A stretch of DNA of 36,197 bases from an uncultured Bacillota bacterium (GTDB taxonomy: Bacteria; Bacillota; Clostridia; Christensenellales; UBA1242), in contig CALBYO010000057.1 of NCBI GenBank assembly GCA_937889705.1, positions 1 through 36,197 of the forward strand. Reading direction: 5' to 3'. The notes under the pieces are model-generated. The model ran no database searches and was not told the DNA's origin. It saw nothing but the letters and a program-made list of their open reading frames with translations. This document shows, piece by piece, positions 12,389 through 21,434 of this stretch. Position 1 is the first letter of the stretch. Every line of letters starts with the position of its first letter. The position numbers were made by a program, and so were the translations under genes.

Positions 12389-13243
12389 CTAAATATTATT
12401 ATATATATTTTGATATATGAGGGAATCTTGCGACATGTGACCAGCCGATTCGCAAATAACTGTTGGTGTCAATTTTAAATCTTTAATAGCCTTTGCACAT
12501 GGTGCAAATTCTGGGCCATAGCCTTCGTCTGTATAATTTAAGTGTTTTATTTCACCTTTATCGCCATACATAATTCTTGAAAAATGAATGTGGCAATTTT
12601 TCACTCTGTCATAGCCGAGTTTTTCAATCGCATAATTAAACACTTCAACATAATCTTCATAATTGCCAAAAGTGCCTTGATTTAAAGCATAAACATGACC
12701 AAAATCAAAAGTTGGAACTAAGATTTTATCTTTCGTGCAAAAGTCAATAGTTTCTTTCCATGTTCCAATTTGTGCCTGTTTACCCATTGTTTCAGGGCAA
12801 ATAAACATGTCTTGATAACCTGCTTCGTAGATTTTTTTGATTAAAATATCCAAGCGTTTAGAAATCAAGCCAACTGCAACGCTTCGCTCTTGCTTCGTTT
12901 CCGTTCCCGCATGAAAAACTAAATGTTTCCCGCCCATGGCGCGCAAAAGTTTTAGACCTGTCAAAATATATTGATATGACTTTTCTGCCATTTCGTCATC
13001 TGGATTTGCGAAGTTAATATAATAAGGCGCGTGAATACTCAGCAAAATGCCATTTTCTTTTGCGTTTTTGCCAAGTTTTTCAGCAGTTTGTGATGACATT
13101 CTATAACCACGACCAAACGAATATTCATAAGCAGTCAACCCTTGACGCGCAAGCCAAGCCGGTGCGTCACAACTATCTTTTAAACCTTGCTCATAAAAAC
13201 TGTCGTCATTGCCTGATGGCCCAAATCTTACTTTTTCTTCCAT
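12389..13243 (-). CDS. Endonuclease IV-like TIM-barrel protein
   Basis: A 284-aa AP endonuclease 2 family protein. Metal-site motifs appear in order: LSIHAPYYIN, HLVFHAG, ICPETMG, FDFGHVYA, NCHIHFS and a late ICESAGHMSQD. These match endonuclease IV, which cuts at abasic sites with zinc, but the canonical HLNDS block is replaced by HIHFSRIMYG, so it may be a divergent relative with another substrate. It directly follows truB: its ATG starts one base after the truB stop, so it is the last gene of the rimP-to-truB operon. Confidence 0.8.
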   Translation of the reverse strand: MEEKVRFGPSGNDDSFYEQGLKDSCDAPAWLARQGLTAYEYSFGRGYRMSSQTAEKLGKNAKENGILLSIHAPYYINFANPDDEMAEKSYQYILTGLKLLRAMGGKHLVFHAGTETKQERSVAVGLISKRLDILIKKIYEAGYQDMFICPETMGKQAQIGTWKETIDFCTKDKILVPTFDFGHVYALNQGTFGNYEDYVEVFNYAIEKLGYDRVKNCHIHFSRIMYGDKGEIKHLNYTDEGYGPEFAPCAKAIKDLKLTPTVICESAGHMSQDSLIYQNIYNNI

Positions 13244-14194
13244 TTAATCCTCTTTTAAAAATACTTCTATTTTAAGTTTGCCATTTTTGCCGCTTGCTAA
13301 CCCCAAGAACTCCCCGTTTGAATATAATTTTTTCAAATTCTCAAATGGCTCGGTTTTTACAAGTTGCCCGCAAATTAGTTTATTTCCTTCTTCGCTTGTG
13401 ATTTCAATTTTTTCTAAGTTTACAACTTCATCAGTTCTTAGAACTTTAAATGATTGATTTTCAATTTGCTCAAAAGTATAGCAATTATTAATATCAAAAT
13501 CGCCACACTTTGTTCTTGTCAAACTTGCCATTGTGCCAAAAGTGTTGAGTTTATATGCCATATCTCGAACGATGCTTCGAATATATGTTCCAGCGCCACA
13601 AGTAATTTCAAATTCAAACAAATTCTTATGAAAATCTGATTTTATTTCATCAATATTGTCATTCAAATTTACATCTTTATTTACTGACACAAAAAAGTTA
13701 AAAAGTTCTTCAATTTTAGTTAAATCATCAATTTTTTTGAATTTTATATCAAAAATTTCGATTTTTCTAGGTTGCAAAGTCACTTTTTCGCCACTTCTAG
13801 CAATGTCATACGCTTTTTTACCATTGACTTTTAATGCTGAAAATTGTGGCGGCAACTGCTCTACTACGCCTACAAAATTTTGAAGAATTTGATTAATATC
13901 TAACTCAGAAATTTCTGATTTTTTCAAATTAATAACTTTGCCTTCGCTATCCAAAGTGTCAGTTTCAAAACCAAAAACAAATACTGCTTTATATGTTTTT
14001 TGTTTGGTCAAAAAGAAATCAAATAAACGAGTTGCTTTACCAAATGTAACAGGTAAAACGCCGCTTGCGAGCGGGTCAAGCGTGCCCAAATGCCCCGCCT
14101 TTTTTGCGCCAATTAAATATTTAACTTTATTAACTGCTGAGTTTGAAGAAATCTTAACCGGCTTATTTAAAAGTATAACGCCACTATTTTGCAT
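13244..14194 (-). CDS. truB: tRNA pseudouridine-55 synthase
   Basis: A 316-aa protein that makes pseudouridine 55 in the T-loop of tRNAs. Seen: GVILLNKPVKISSN, the catalytic-Asp motif GHLGTLDPLASGVLP, then CGAGTYIRSIVRD. Start at ATG 14192-14194, preceded by GAGGAAG and overlapping nrnA by 11 nt. Between the EIFDIKF strand and the LFEFEITCGAGTYIRS strand there is an extra segment of about 35 residues (Asp/Asn/Lys-rich) compared with the E. coli protein. Otherwise ordinary. Member of the nusA-infB operon as in most Firmicutes. Confidence 0.95.
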   Translation of the reverse strand: MQNSGVILLNKPVKISSNSAVNKVKYLIGAKKAGHLGTLDPLASGVLPVTFGKATRLFDFFLTKQKTYKAVFVFGFETDTLDSEGKVINLKKSEISELDINQILQNFVGVVEQLPPQFSALKVNGKKAYDIARSGEKVTLQPRKIEIFDIKFKKIDDLTKIEELFNFFVSVNKDVNLNDNIDEIKSDFHKNLFEFEITCGAGTYIRSIVRDMAYKLNTFGTMASLTRTKCGDFDINNCYTFEQIENQSFKVLRTDEVVNLEKIEITSEEGNKLICGQLVKTEPFENLKKLYSNGEFLGLASGKNGKLKIEVFLKED

Positions 14195-15164
14195 TTTCTT
14201 CCTCAACTTTTTTAATTTGCTCGTTACAATATGCAAAAACTTCTTTCTTTAATTTGCCGATTTTGCTATTTACTGTGCAACCAGCGGCATTTACATGACC
14301 GCCACCGCCGAACTTAGAAGCTACAGCGTTTACATCATAATTTGCACATGACCTGAAAGATACACTCCACAAGTTTTTGCCTTTTTCTTTAAAAATTGCT
14401 GTGATTTTTGCTCCTGCGATATCAACAATAAGAGTTAAAAATTTAGAAATATCGCTAAACATACAGTGTAATTTCTTGCAATCGCGTTGCGTCACAACCA
14501 AATATGCAACTTCGCCATTAAGTTTCACATTTTTAGACATAAAACTTGCCACGCGCACTTGATTTAAAGTTTTTTTCTTTTGAGTTGCATACACAACTTT
14601 TTCAAAATCTGCTTTTAAAGTCATCAATTTGCTTGTGACTTCAAAAGTTTCATTCGTAACATCGCTGTTTGTGAAATTATTTGTATCCGAAATTATTGCA
14701 GCGAGCATAGCAGATGCCATATCTGGTGTTATTTCAAAATCACATTTTTCCAAAAAGTTAAACAAAACTTGTCCACAAGCAGGCGCGTGTGGCTCAATAT
14801 AACAAAGTTTTGCATATTTACTATTTGAAACATGATGGTCAATTAATAATGTGTTAGGAAAACTTTCAAAGACTTCGCCATATTTTCCAAGTTTAAAAGT
14901 TGTTGCTGTATCCAAAGAAATTAACAAGTCAAACTCTGAGATTTCCAGTTCTGATGTATTAATTTTGTCGCTATATGGTATGAAAGTCAAATAATGTGGA
15001 ATTTCACTGTCCACAAACGCTTTAACATTTTTACCAAGTTTTTCAAGCAACATTGCCATTGAACATAGCGAGCCAACGCAATCGCCGTCAACACTTGTAT
15101 GCCCAAAAACGGCAACATTTGTTGCTGACAAAATTTTATCTTTCATTTGACTAATTAAGTCCAT
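14184..15164 (-). CDS. nrnA: DHH-family oligoribonuclease / pAp phosphatase
   Basis: A 326-aa DHH-DHHA1 protein. Motifs: HTSVDGDCVGS, LDTATT, the IDHHVSN triad, and C-terminal GGGGHVNAAGC (DHHA1). NrnA degrades short RNAs and removes the 3'-phosphate of pAp. It sits between rbfA and truB, the standard place in Firmicutes. AGGAG before the ATG. It overlaps truB by 11 nt. Confidence 0.93.
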   Translation of the reverse strand: MDLISQMKDKILSATNVAVFGHTSVDGDCVGSLCSMAMLLEKLGKNVKAFVDSEIPHYLTFIPYSDKINTSELEISEFDLLISLDTATTFKLGKYGEVFESFPNTLLIDHHVSNSKYAKLCYIEPHAPACGQVLFNFLEKCDFEITPDMASAMLAAIISDTNNFTNSDVTNETFEVTSKLMTLKADFEKVVYATQKKKTLNQVRVASFMSKNVKLNGEVAYLVVTQRDCKKLHCMFSDISKFLTLIVDIAGAKITAIFKEKGKNLWSVSFRSCANYDVNAVASKFGGGGHVNAAGCTVNSKIGKLKKEVFAYCNEQIKKVEEENAK

Positions 15165-15207
15165 AAATTTCTCCTATTTTAAACAAAAATTAGATATAAA
15201 AATATAT

Positions 15208-15534
15208 CTAATTTCTGATTTTACGCAAAAGTTCTTCAATTTTATTTGCATTTGCTTCGGTGTTATCCGCAACAAAATTTAATTCTGGTGTGTTTTTCAT
15301 AATCAATTTTTTTGCAAGTTCGCGTCTAATAAAACCTTTTGATGAGTTCAAAAGTTTGATAATTTCCTTTGAATTGTCGCACTCAACGCCAACTTTTGCA
15401 TTTTTTAAATCTGGCGCAGTTTCAACATAAGTCAATGTGATTATGTTTCCAGAAATACGCTTGTCATTCATGTTTTGAATGATTTGTAAAAGCGCCTTCA
15501 TAACTTCTGAATTAACTCTTTCCATTCTATACAT
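15208..15534 (-). CDS. rbfA: Ribosome-binding factor A
   Basis: A 108-aa single KH-fold protein that matures the 30S subunit (16S 5' end). The opening MERVNSEVMKALLQII and the late RRELAKKLIMKNTPELNFV match RbfA. 11 nt downstream of infB with GGAGG, in the same operon. Confidence 0.95.
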   Translation of the reverse strand: MYRMERVNSEVMKALLQIIQNMNDKRISGNIITLTYVETAPDLKNAKVGVECDNSKEIIKLLNSSKGFIRRELAKKLIMKNTPELNFVADNTEANANKIEELLRKIRN

Positions 15535-15545
15535 ATTTGTGCCTC

Positions 15546-18062
15546 CTACTTCTTAATTGGCTCATTAACATAAAATTCAAGAGTATCGCCTTCTTTAACA
15601 AGATTGCCTTCTTCAAGTCTAATTCCACATTCAAAGCCTTTTGCAACTTCTGCTTTGTCGTCTTTAACAATTTTTAAACTTTCAACTGGTGTTTCAACAA
15701 CAAGTTCGCCATTTCTGAACACTCTTGCAATGCTGTTTCTTGTTGCTTTACCATCAGTGATATATGAGCCAACAACAAAGCCAACGCTTGAAAGTTTGAA
15801 CATCGCTCTAACTTCGGCATGGCCGATAACAACTTGTTCATATTTGATTGTTTGCATGCCGTTAATTGCTGCTGTTACATCGTCAACGACATCGTAAATG
15901 ACTGAATATGACTTGATTTCAACATTTTGCGTTTTTGCAAGCATTTCTGCTTTTGGTCCAACTTTAACATTGAAAGCAATAATAACTGCATCAGATGCCT
16001 TAGCAAGAAGAACATCGGATTCTGTAACAAATCCAGCAGCACTGTGAATACAAACAACTCTAACTTCATCATTTTCGATTGTTGTAAGTGTTTGTTTTAA
16101 TGCTTCAACTGAGCCTTGAACATCGGCTTTGATAATGATATTAAGTGATTTCAACTTGCCTTCGTTGACTTTGCTCATGAAATCGTCAAGAGAAACGCCA
16201 GATGTTGTGTTTGCTCTATCTTCTTTAATTTTATTCTTTCTTTCTTCAATAACTTGTTTTGACAATTTTTCATCAACTGCAACAACAACATCGCCCGCAT
16301 TTGGAACATCTTGGAAGCCCAAAACTGAAACTGCTTCTGATGGTCCAGCAGATTTGACTTGCTTGCCGTTATCGTCAAACATTGCTCTAACTTTGCCGTA
16401 TGTTAAGCCGCAAACGATATTGTCGCCAACTTTGAGTGTTCCGTTTTGAACGAGAACTGATGCAACAGGTCCTCTGTTTTTATCAAGTTCGGCTTCAATA
16501 ATAACGCCGTTTGCCATTCTATTTGGATTTGCTTTTAATTCTTGAACATCTGCAACAAGTATGATTGTTTCCAAAAGTTTGTCAATTCCCATACCTTGTT
16601 TTGCTGAAATTGGAACTAAAATTGTATCGCCGCCCCATTCTTCTGGAAGAACATCATGTTCGGCGAGTTGTTGTTTAACTCTTTCAGGATTTGCGCCTGG
16701 CTTGTCCATTTTATTAATTGCAACAATCATTGGAACGTCTGCTGCTTTAATATGGTCAATAGCCTCTATTGTTTGTGGCATTATTCCATCATCAGCTGCG
16801 ACAACAAGCACTGCAACATCTGTTACTTGTGCACCACGCGCTCTCATTGATGTGAAGGCTGCGTGTCCTGGTGTGTCAATAAATGTGATTTTTCTGCCTG
16901 CGGCTGTGATTGTATATGCACCAATTCTTTGTGTGATACCGCCTGCTTCGCCAGAAACGACATTTGTTTTTCTAATTGCATCAAGAAGTGAAGTTTTACC
17001 ATGGTCAACATGTCCCATAACTGTGACAACTGGTGGTCTAACAATCAATTCTTCATCTTTATCTTCAACTGTTAAATCTTTTAATTGTTCTTCAAATGTT
17101 TTATCAAGTTTAAGTTCAAGTGTTACTCCCATATCAGAAAGAGCAAGTTCTGCTGTTTCAAAATCAACAACGCTATTAATTGTTGCCATAACGCCAAGCA
17201 TCATCAATTTTTTGATAATCTCAGTTGCTGGTTTTCCTGTTTTTTCAGAAAGCGTTTTAACTGTAACAGTTTCAGAATTGATAACTGCATGGTCAATAAC
17301 TGGTGCAACAAATGTTGGTTTTTCTTTCTTTGTCTTTATGAGTTTTCTTGAACCCATTGTTGTTTCTTCAAAGTCATCTCCATCGTTGACATAAACAACT
17401 TTATTGCTTAAATTGCGTTTATTTGGAATTTGTTGTTTCTTTTCTTCCAAGTTTTGTCTATTTGGCGATTTATTTTTATTACCAAAAGTTCTTGTTTGCT
17501 CTGGCATAACAATAGGTTCTGCTGTGAATGACTTAAAATTATTGCCTTTACTTGCTGCGAATGAACCTTTTGGCCCGTTAAATTGCCTATTTCCGTAAGG
17601 TTTTTGGTCATTTCTTTGATTAAAGTTAGGCTTTTGACCTTGATTGTTCCTATTTTGGAAATTTTGATTTTTATTAAAGTTACCATCTTTATTAAATGGT
17701 CTTTGTTCTCTATTGAAAGGCCTATTTTGAGAATTATCTCTCATTGGTCTGCGGTCTTGCCTATCAGTTTGCCTATCAAAAGTTTTGTTGAACTCTTGTT
17801 TTTTGTTATAAGAGATTTCTTCCTTTAAAGGAGCAATTTCTGGCTCTTTTTCAACTACTTCAACAACTTTTTCAACAACAACTTCGGCGGCTTTTTTCTT
17901 TTCTTCCAAATTTTTCTTTGCCACCGCCATATCTGTTTGAAGTTGGTCAAGTTGAACTTTTGAACTTCTAATATTTCTCAAAAGTGATTGGATAGAACCA
18001 CCAACTTGAAGTTCGTGTATTGCTCTTAAATTTACAAATCCTTGATTTTTACTTTCTGCCAT
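15546..18062 (-). CDS. infB: Translation initiation factor IF-2
   Basis: An 838-aa GTPase that delivers initiator tRNA. Order: helical start (1-70), a 130-residue Asn/Gln/Arg/Phe-rich low-complexity stretch (about 85-220), IF2_N domain (about 262-315), G domain with GHVDHGKT (350-357), DTPGH, NKMDKP, then domains II, III and IV. Typical Firmicutes IF-2 length is 700-850. The N/Q/R/F-rich linker is unusual: many have K/A/E/P linkers. Start overlaps the ylxR stop by one base (TAATG). Confidence 0.97.
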   Translation of the reverse strand: MAESKNQGFVNLRAIHELQVGGSIQSLLRNIRSSKVQLDQLQTDMAVAKKNLEEKKKAAEVVVEKVVEVVEKEPEIAPLKEEISYNKKQEFNKTFDRQTDRQDRRPMRDNSQNRPFNREQRPFNKDGNFNKNQNFQNRNNQGQKPNFNQRNDQKPYGNRQFNGPKGSFAASKGNNFKSFTAEPIVMPEQTRTFGNKNKSPNRQNLEEKKQQIPNKRNLSNKVVYVNDGDDFEETTMGSRKLIKTKKEKPTFVAPVIDHAVINSETVTVKTLSEKTGKPATEIIKKLMMLGVMATINSVVDFETAELALSDMGVTLELKLDKTFEEQLKDLTVEDKDEELIVRPPVVTVMGHVDHGKTSLLDAIRKTNVVSGEAGGITQRIGAYTITAAGRKITFIDTPGHAAFTSMRARGAQVTDVAVLVVAADDGIMPQTIEAIDHIKAADVPMIVAINKMDKPGANPERVKQQLAEHDVLPEEWGGDTILVPISAKQGMGIDKLLETIILVADVQELKANPNRMANGVIIEAELDKNRGPVASVLVQNGTLKVGDNIVCGLTYGKVRAMFDDNGKQVKSAGPSEAVSVLGFQDVPNAGDVVVAVDEKLSKQVIEERKNKIKEDRANTTSGVSLDDFMSKVNEGKLKSLNIIIKADVQGSVEALKQTLTTIENDEVRVVCIHSAAGFVTESDVLLAKASDAVIIAFNVKVGPKAEMLAKTQNVEIKSYSVIYDVVDDVTAAINGMQTIKYEQVVIGHAEVRAMFKLSSVGFVVGSYITDGKATRNSIARVFRNGELVVETPVESLKIVKDDKAEVAKGFECGIRLEEGNLVKEGDTLEFYVNEPIKK

Positions 18063-18316
18063 TAAATCTCCTTTAAATTTTCCTGAATACTTTCGTATAT
18101 TTTATCTTCAACTGGCATTTTAAATGCCCTGCTTAAAGCCTTTGTTTTTTTAAGTTTTGACAAGCAATCTTCACACTTGCAAACATAAGCACCGCGGCAA
18201 TTTACTTTCTGTGATTTATCTATAACAATTTGATTGTCTGATTTAATAAATCTAATCATTTCCGCTCTGTCTTTCATTTGTTTGCAAACTATGCACATTC
18301 TCAAAACTTGTTTCAT
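18062..18316 (-). CDS. ylxR: YlxR/RnpM family nucleic-acid-binding protein
   Basis: An 84-aa protein with the DUF448 pattern: CIVCKQMKDRAEMIRFIK, RGAYVCKCEDCLSK, ending SRAF. In Bacillus subtilis YlxR (RnpM) modulates RNase P and binds RNA. Four cysteines could hold a metal. Lies between nusA (1-base gap) and infB (1-base overlap), so all three are translationally coupled. Confidence 0.92.
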   Translation of the reverse strand: MKQVLRMCIVCKQMKDRAEMIRFIKSDNQIVIDKSQKVNCRGAYVCKCEDCLSKLKKTKALSRAFKMPVEDKIYESIQENLKEI

Positions 18317-18317
18317 T

Positions 18318-19484
18318 TTACTCCTCGTCTAAATTGATTTCTTCAAGGTCGTCCATGCTGTCAAAAGAATCAAAATCTGAAAGCGAATTATCATCTGCAA
18401 TATCTGTGATTTCATATTCAACTTCTGGGCTTGTTTCTTCTTTTGCAACTTGTGATTCTGGTTTAACATCAATTTTCCAGCCTGTAAGTCTTGCTGCAAG
18501 CCTTACATTTTGACCGCTCTTACCGATTGCAAGTGAAAGTTTATCGTCTGGGACAATAACTCTTGACGCTTTCAAACTGTCATTTGTTTCAACGCTAATA
18601 ATTTTTGCTGGGCTTAATGCTCTTGCGATATATTCAAGCGGATCATCTGAATATAAAACTAAATCTATCTTTTCGCCGTTAAGTTCAGAAACGATTGTGT
18701 TAATTCTAACTCCACGATTTCCCACGCAAGCGCCAACAGCGTCAACATTTGGTTTATCACTAAAAACTGCAACTTTTGTTCTATTGCCAGCATCTCTTGC
18801 TATATTTTTGATGACAACTTCACCAGATGCGATTTCTGGAACTTCAAGTTCAAACAATTTTCTAACAAATCCAATATTGCTTCTTGAAACTTGAATTTGT
18901 GGTCCATGAAGGCCATCTTTAATGCGTTTAACATAAACTTTAATTCTATCGCCTTCGTGAAATTTTTCACCTGGAATTTGGTCTGTTTCAAGCATAACGC
19001 CTTCTGAATGAGAACCTGCAATTTGAACATAGATAACGCCGTTGTCTATTCTTTTTACAACTGTTGTTAAAAGTTCGTCTTCCTTTTCAGAAAGTTCGCT
19101 TGTTGCAATTTGTCTTTCCATTTCTTTTAATTTTTGCATAACAACTTGTTTTGCTGTTTGTGCTGCAATTCTTCCGAAATCTTTTGGACTTTCTTCTTCA
19201 ACAACATTGTCGCCAATATTGTATGACTTTTTAATTTTTCTAGCGTCTTCAAGTGAAATTTCCTTATCTGGGTCTTCAACTTCTTCAACTATTGTTTTAT
19301 AAGAATACACTTTGATTGTATTCTTTTCTGGTACTAATTTCACAAGAGCGTGTTTTGCTTCGCCGCAAGATTTTTTATACGCTGATGTCAATGCTGCTTC
19401 CAACGCTTCAATGAAACTTTCCTTGTTTATTTTCTTTTGCATTTCTAATTCGTCAAGTGCTAAAAAGAAGTCTTTATTTATCAT
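18318..19484 (-). CDS. nusA: Transcription termination/antitermination factor NusA
   Basis: A 388-aa protein: N-terminal RNA polymerase-binding domain (1-125, ending DFGRIAAQTAKQVVMQKLKEMER), S1 domain (about 135-200), two KH domains (about 205-345, VGACVGNRGVRI and LAIGKSGQNVRLAARLTGW), and a short acidic tail. It lacks the extra C-terminal repeats of E. coli, which is normal for Firmicutes. GGAG before ATG. Confidence 0.97.
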   Translation of the reverse strand: MINKDFFLALDELEMQKKINKESFIEALEAALTSAYKKSCGEAKHALVKLVPEKNTIKVYSYKTIVEEVEDPDKEISLEDARKIKKSYNIGDNVVEEESPKDFGRIAAQTAKQVVMQKLKEMERQIATSELSEKEDELLTTVVKRIDNGVIYVQIAGSHSEGVMLETDQIPGEKFHEGDRIKVYVKRIKDGLHGPQIQVSRSNIGFVRKLFELEVPEIASGEVVIKNIARDAGNRTKVAVFSDKPNVDAVGACVGNRGVRINTIVSELNGEKIDLVLYSDDPLEYIARALSPAKIISVETNDSLKASRVIVPDDKLSLAIGKSGQNVRLAARLTGWKIDVKPESQVAKEETSPEVEYEITDIADDNSLSDFDSFDSMDDLEEINLDEE

Positions 19485-19523
19485 GTTTTTCTCCTATAAT
19501 TTTGTTTTTTATATATATTTTAA

Positions 19524-19539
19524 TTACTTTTTCAAGTAA
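19524..19539 (-). other. Small hairpin between rimP and nusA
   Basis: TTACTT-GAAA-AAGTAA on the minus strand, a 6-bp stem with a GNRA tetraloop. No clear T run, so not a terminator. It may protect or process the mRNA between the two genes. Confidence 0.4.
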
Positions 19540-19546
19540 GAAAAAT

Positions 19547-20008
19547 CTAGAAATCTAAATGAAGCGCAACATTGCCAACCATTTTTCTTGGAAGTGCTAT
19601 TTCAACTTCATTTTCCACTATCACTATATTTTCCTCGTCAAAGCCTTTTAATAAGCCAGTGAAAGATTTTTTCTTGTTGATTGGTGCATACAACTTTACA
19701 TCAACAAGCCTGCCGATATTTCTTTTCAAGTCTTTATCTGTTTTGATAGGTCTATCAAGACCGCAAGATGACACTGAAAGTATATATGGGACATCGTCTG
19801 TTGGGTTAAGTTCGTCCAAAGGTTCGTCTATCAATTTGTGAACTTTTTCGCAATCGTCAATAGTTATTCCATTTGGACTGTCGATATAAAAGCACAAATT
19901 CATACCATCAACTTTTTTTGCATATTCAACTTCAACAACTTCGTAACCAAGACTTTCAATTATTGGGTTGATATGTTCGCAGACCACTTCAACAATTTTT
20001 CCAGCCAT
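19547..20008 (-). CDS. rimP: Ribosome maturation factor RimP
   Basis: A 153-aa protein, standard length, needed for 30S assembly. Motifs: N-terminal GYEVVEVEY and the SSCGLDRPIKTDKDLKRNIG signature (usually SSPGLDRPL), then a C-terminal SH3-like domain. First gene of the rimP-nusA-ylxR-infB-rbfA-nrnA-truB operon. Confidence 0.95.
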   Translation of the reverse strand: MAGKIVEVVCEHINPIIESLGYEVVEVEYAKKVDGMNLCFYIDSPNGITIDDCEKVHKLIDEPLDELNPTDDVPYILSVSSCGLDRPIKTDKDLKRNIGRLVDVKLYAPINKKKSFTGLLKGFDEENIVIVENEVEIALPRKMVGNVALHLDF

Positions 20009-20029
20009 TAAAACTCCTTTAACTAATAA

Positions 20030-20051
20030 GAGCGAGCCTCTCGGCTCACTC
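20030..20051 (-). promoter_or_regulatory. Stable hairpin in the rimP 5' leader
   Basis: In minus-strand RNA a 9-bp stem GAGTGAGCC/GGCTCGCTC closed by a GAGA (GNRA) tetraloop. One pair is G-U only in this orientation. It lies 22 nt before the rimP ATG and 17 nt after the expected transcript start. No T run follows, so it is not a simple terminator; a protein-binding or translational control site is possible. Confidence 0.5.
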
Positions 20052-20074
20052 CCTAAATTTCTAGTAACAAGATT

Positions 20075-20103
20075 ATTTTATTACATACAAGCCGCTATGT
20101 CAA
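20075..20103 (-). promoter_or_regulatory. Promoter of the rimP-nusA-infB operon
   Basis: TTGACA (20098-20103), 17-bp spacer, TAAAAT (20075-20080), minus strand. Predicted leader about 60 nt. Confidence 0.85.
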
Positions 20104-20120
20104 GCATTTTTTCAAATTTT

Positions 20121-20151
20121 AAAATAAAAAAGTGAAGATTACTCTTCACTT
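20121..20151 (-). terminator. Terminator of rpoZ
   Basis: AAGTGAAG/CTTCACTT stem with 6-nt loop and T-rich tail on the minus strand; the stem includes the last codons and stop of rpoZ. Confidence 0.85.
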
Positions 20152-20336
20152 GCTACGATTGTTCCATTATAAATTTCTTCTGCTGCCATAGTAATAGCTT
20201 TTTTATCGCTTTTTTCAATTTCTTCTGGAATTCTTTTTTCTAATTCTTTTGCACGTTTTGCAATTACTGTGCAAAGTTTGTATTTATTGCCATCTGTTTT
20301 TGCTGCAAGTTCGTCAATTGGCGGTTGATTCATCAT
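20139..20336 (-). CDS. rpoZ: RNA polymerase omega subunit
   Basis: A 65-aa protein with the omega pattern: NKYKLCTVIAKRAKELEKR followed by KKAITMAAEEIYNGTIV. It helps assemble the polymerase by clamping beta-prime. ATG at 20334-20336 (a second Met follows directly) with GAGGTG 9 nt upstream. Omega usually sits beside gmk; here it sits between rlmN and rimP, so gene order differs. Confidence 0.85.
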   Translation of the reverse strand: MMNQPPIDELAAKTDGNKYKLCTVIAKRAKELEKRIPEEIEKSDKKAITMAAEEIYNGTIVASEE

Positions 20337-20393
20337 AATTATTCACCTCATTTATTAAATTCTTTGCGATTATATCACACTTTTTTAAATTTG

Positions 20394-21434
20394 TTAACTA
20401 TTTTTTAACAATTTATTTCTAAGTTGCCCGCAAGCGCCTTCAATGTCTGCTCCCAAACTGCGTCTTATGCTTGCTGACGCACCATATTCTTCCAATTTAT
20501 CTTTAAATGCGTAAATTTGCTTTTTGTTTGTAGCAATCAAATTTTTCTCTTTAACGCTATTCAAAGGAATTAAATTGATGTGAGTTGGATAGCCACTTAC
20601 AAGTTTAGCGAGTTGTTTTGCGTGCTCAAAACTATCATTCACGCCGCTAATCATAGCGTATTCAAAAACAACTCTCCTGCCTGTTTTTTTGAAATAGTAT
20701 TTTGTTGCATCAATTAGCGATTTTAAATCGTAAGCATTTGCAACTTTCATAATTTGCTTTCGCGTTTCGTCATTCGGAGCGTGAAGCGAAATTGTGAGAG
20801 TTATTGAAAAGCCATCGTCTGCAAGTTGTTTAATTTTTGGCACAAGCCCGCAAGTCGAAAGTGAAATATTTCTTTGGCTTATACCAAGAGTGTCTGGACT
20901 TGTAACCTTTCTTAAAAAGTCCGTAACATTTTCGTAATTATCAAGTGGCTCGCCACTGCCCATCAATACGATGTTTGTTATTTCTCTTTCTGTTGCGCCG
21001 CCACTTATGTCACGATTTACAGCCAAAATTTCGCCTAAAATTTCGCCGCTAGATAAATTTCTTATAAGTCCATTTAACCCAGAAGCACAAAATGCACAGC
21101 CCATTCTGCAACCAACCTGCGTTGACAAACAGATTGTTCTGCCATATTTATAACTTAAAACAACACACTCAATAATTTCGTCATCTTGAAGTTTAAGAGC
21201 ATATTTTAAAGTGCCGTCCTTACTTTCAAATTTCTTATAAATAGTAACTGGGTTTGCGACATATTCTTCTTTTAACTTTTCGCGAAGTTGTTTTGAAATA
21301 TTTGTAATTTCGTCGATTTGCAAGCCAGAAAAAACAGCAGAATAAATTTGACCAGCCCTATACTTTGGCTGACCTAACTTTTCTGCGAGTGCGTCAAAAT
21401 CTTCTCTATGCAAATCTAGCAAACATTTTTTCAA
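20394..21434 (-). CDS. rlmN: Dual-specificity 23S rRNA/tRNA A2503/A37 methyltransferase
   Basis: A 346-aa radical-SAM enzyme. C109-x3-C113-x2-C116 (GCRMGCAFC) holds the iron-sulfur cluster; MGSGEPLDNY and the C-terminal ACGQLR cysteine fit RlmN. Start is TTG at 21432-21434, sharing TTGA with the fmt stop; GGGAG lies about 10 nt upstream. The nearest ATG is out of frame. Fourth gene of the priA-def-fmt-rlmN block. Confidence 0.95.
   Translation of the reverse strand: MKKCLLDLHREDFDALAEKLGQPKYRAGQIYSAVFSGLQIDEITNISKQLREKLKEEYVANPVTIYKKFESKDGTLKYALKLQDDEIIECVVLSYKYGRTICLSTQVGCRMGCAFCASGLNGLIRNLSSGEILGEILAVNRDISGGATEREITNIVLMGSGEPLDNYENVTDFLRKVTSPDTLGISQRNISLSTCGLVPKIKQLADDGFSITLTISLHAPNDETRKQIMKVANAYDLKSLIDATKYYFKKTGRRVVFEYAMISGVNDSFEHAKQLAKLVSGYPTHINLIPLNSVKEKNLIATNKKQIYAFKDKLEEYGASASIRRSLGADIEGACGQLRNKLLKNS

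Noticed and set aside
16561..17394. 277-codon plus-strand frame inside infB
   Set aside because: Antisense to a certain gene, with a Ser/Thr/Ile-rich product typical of reversed coding sequence.
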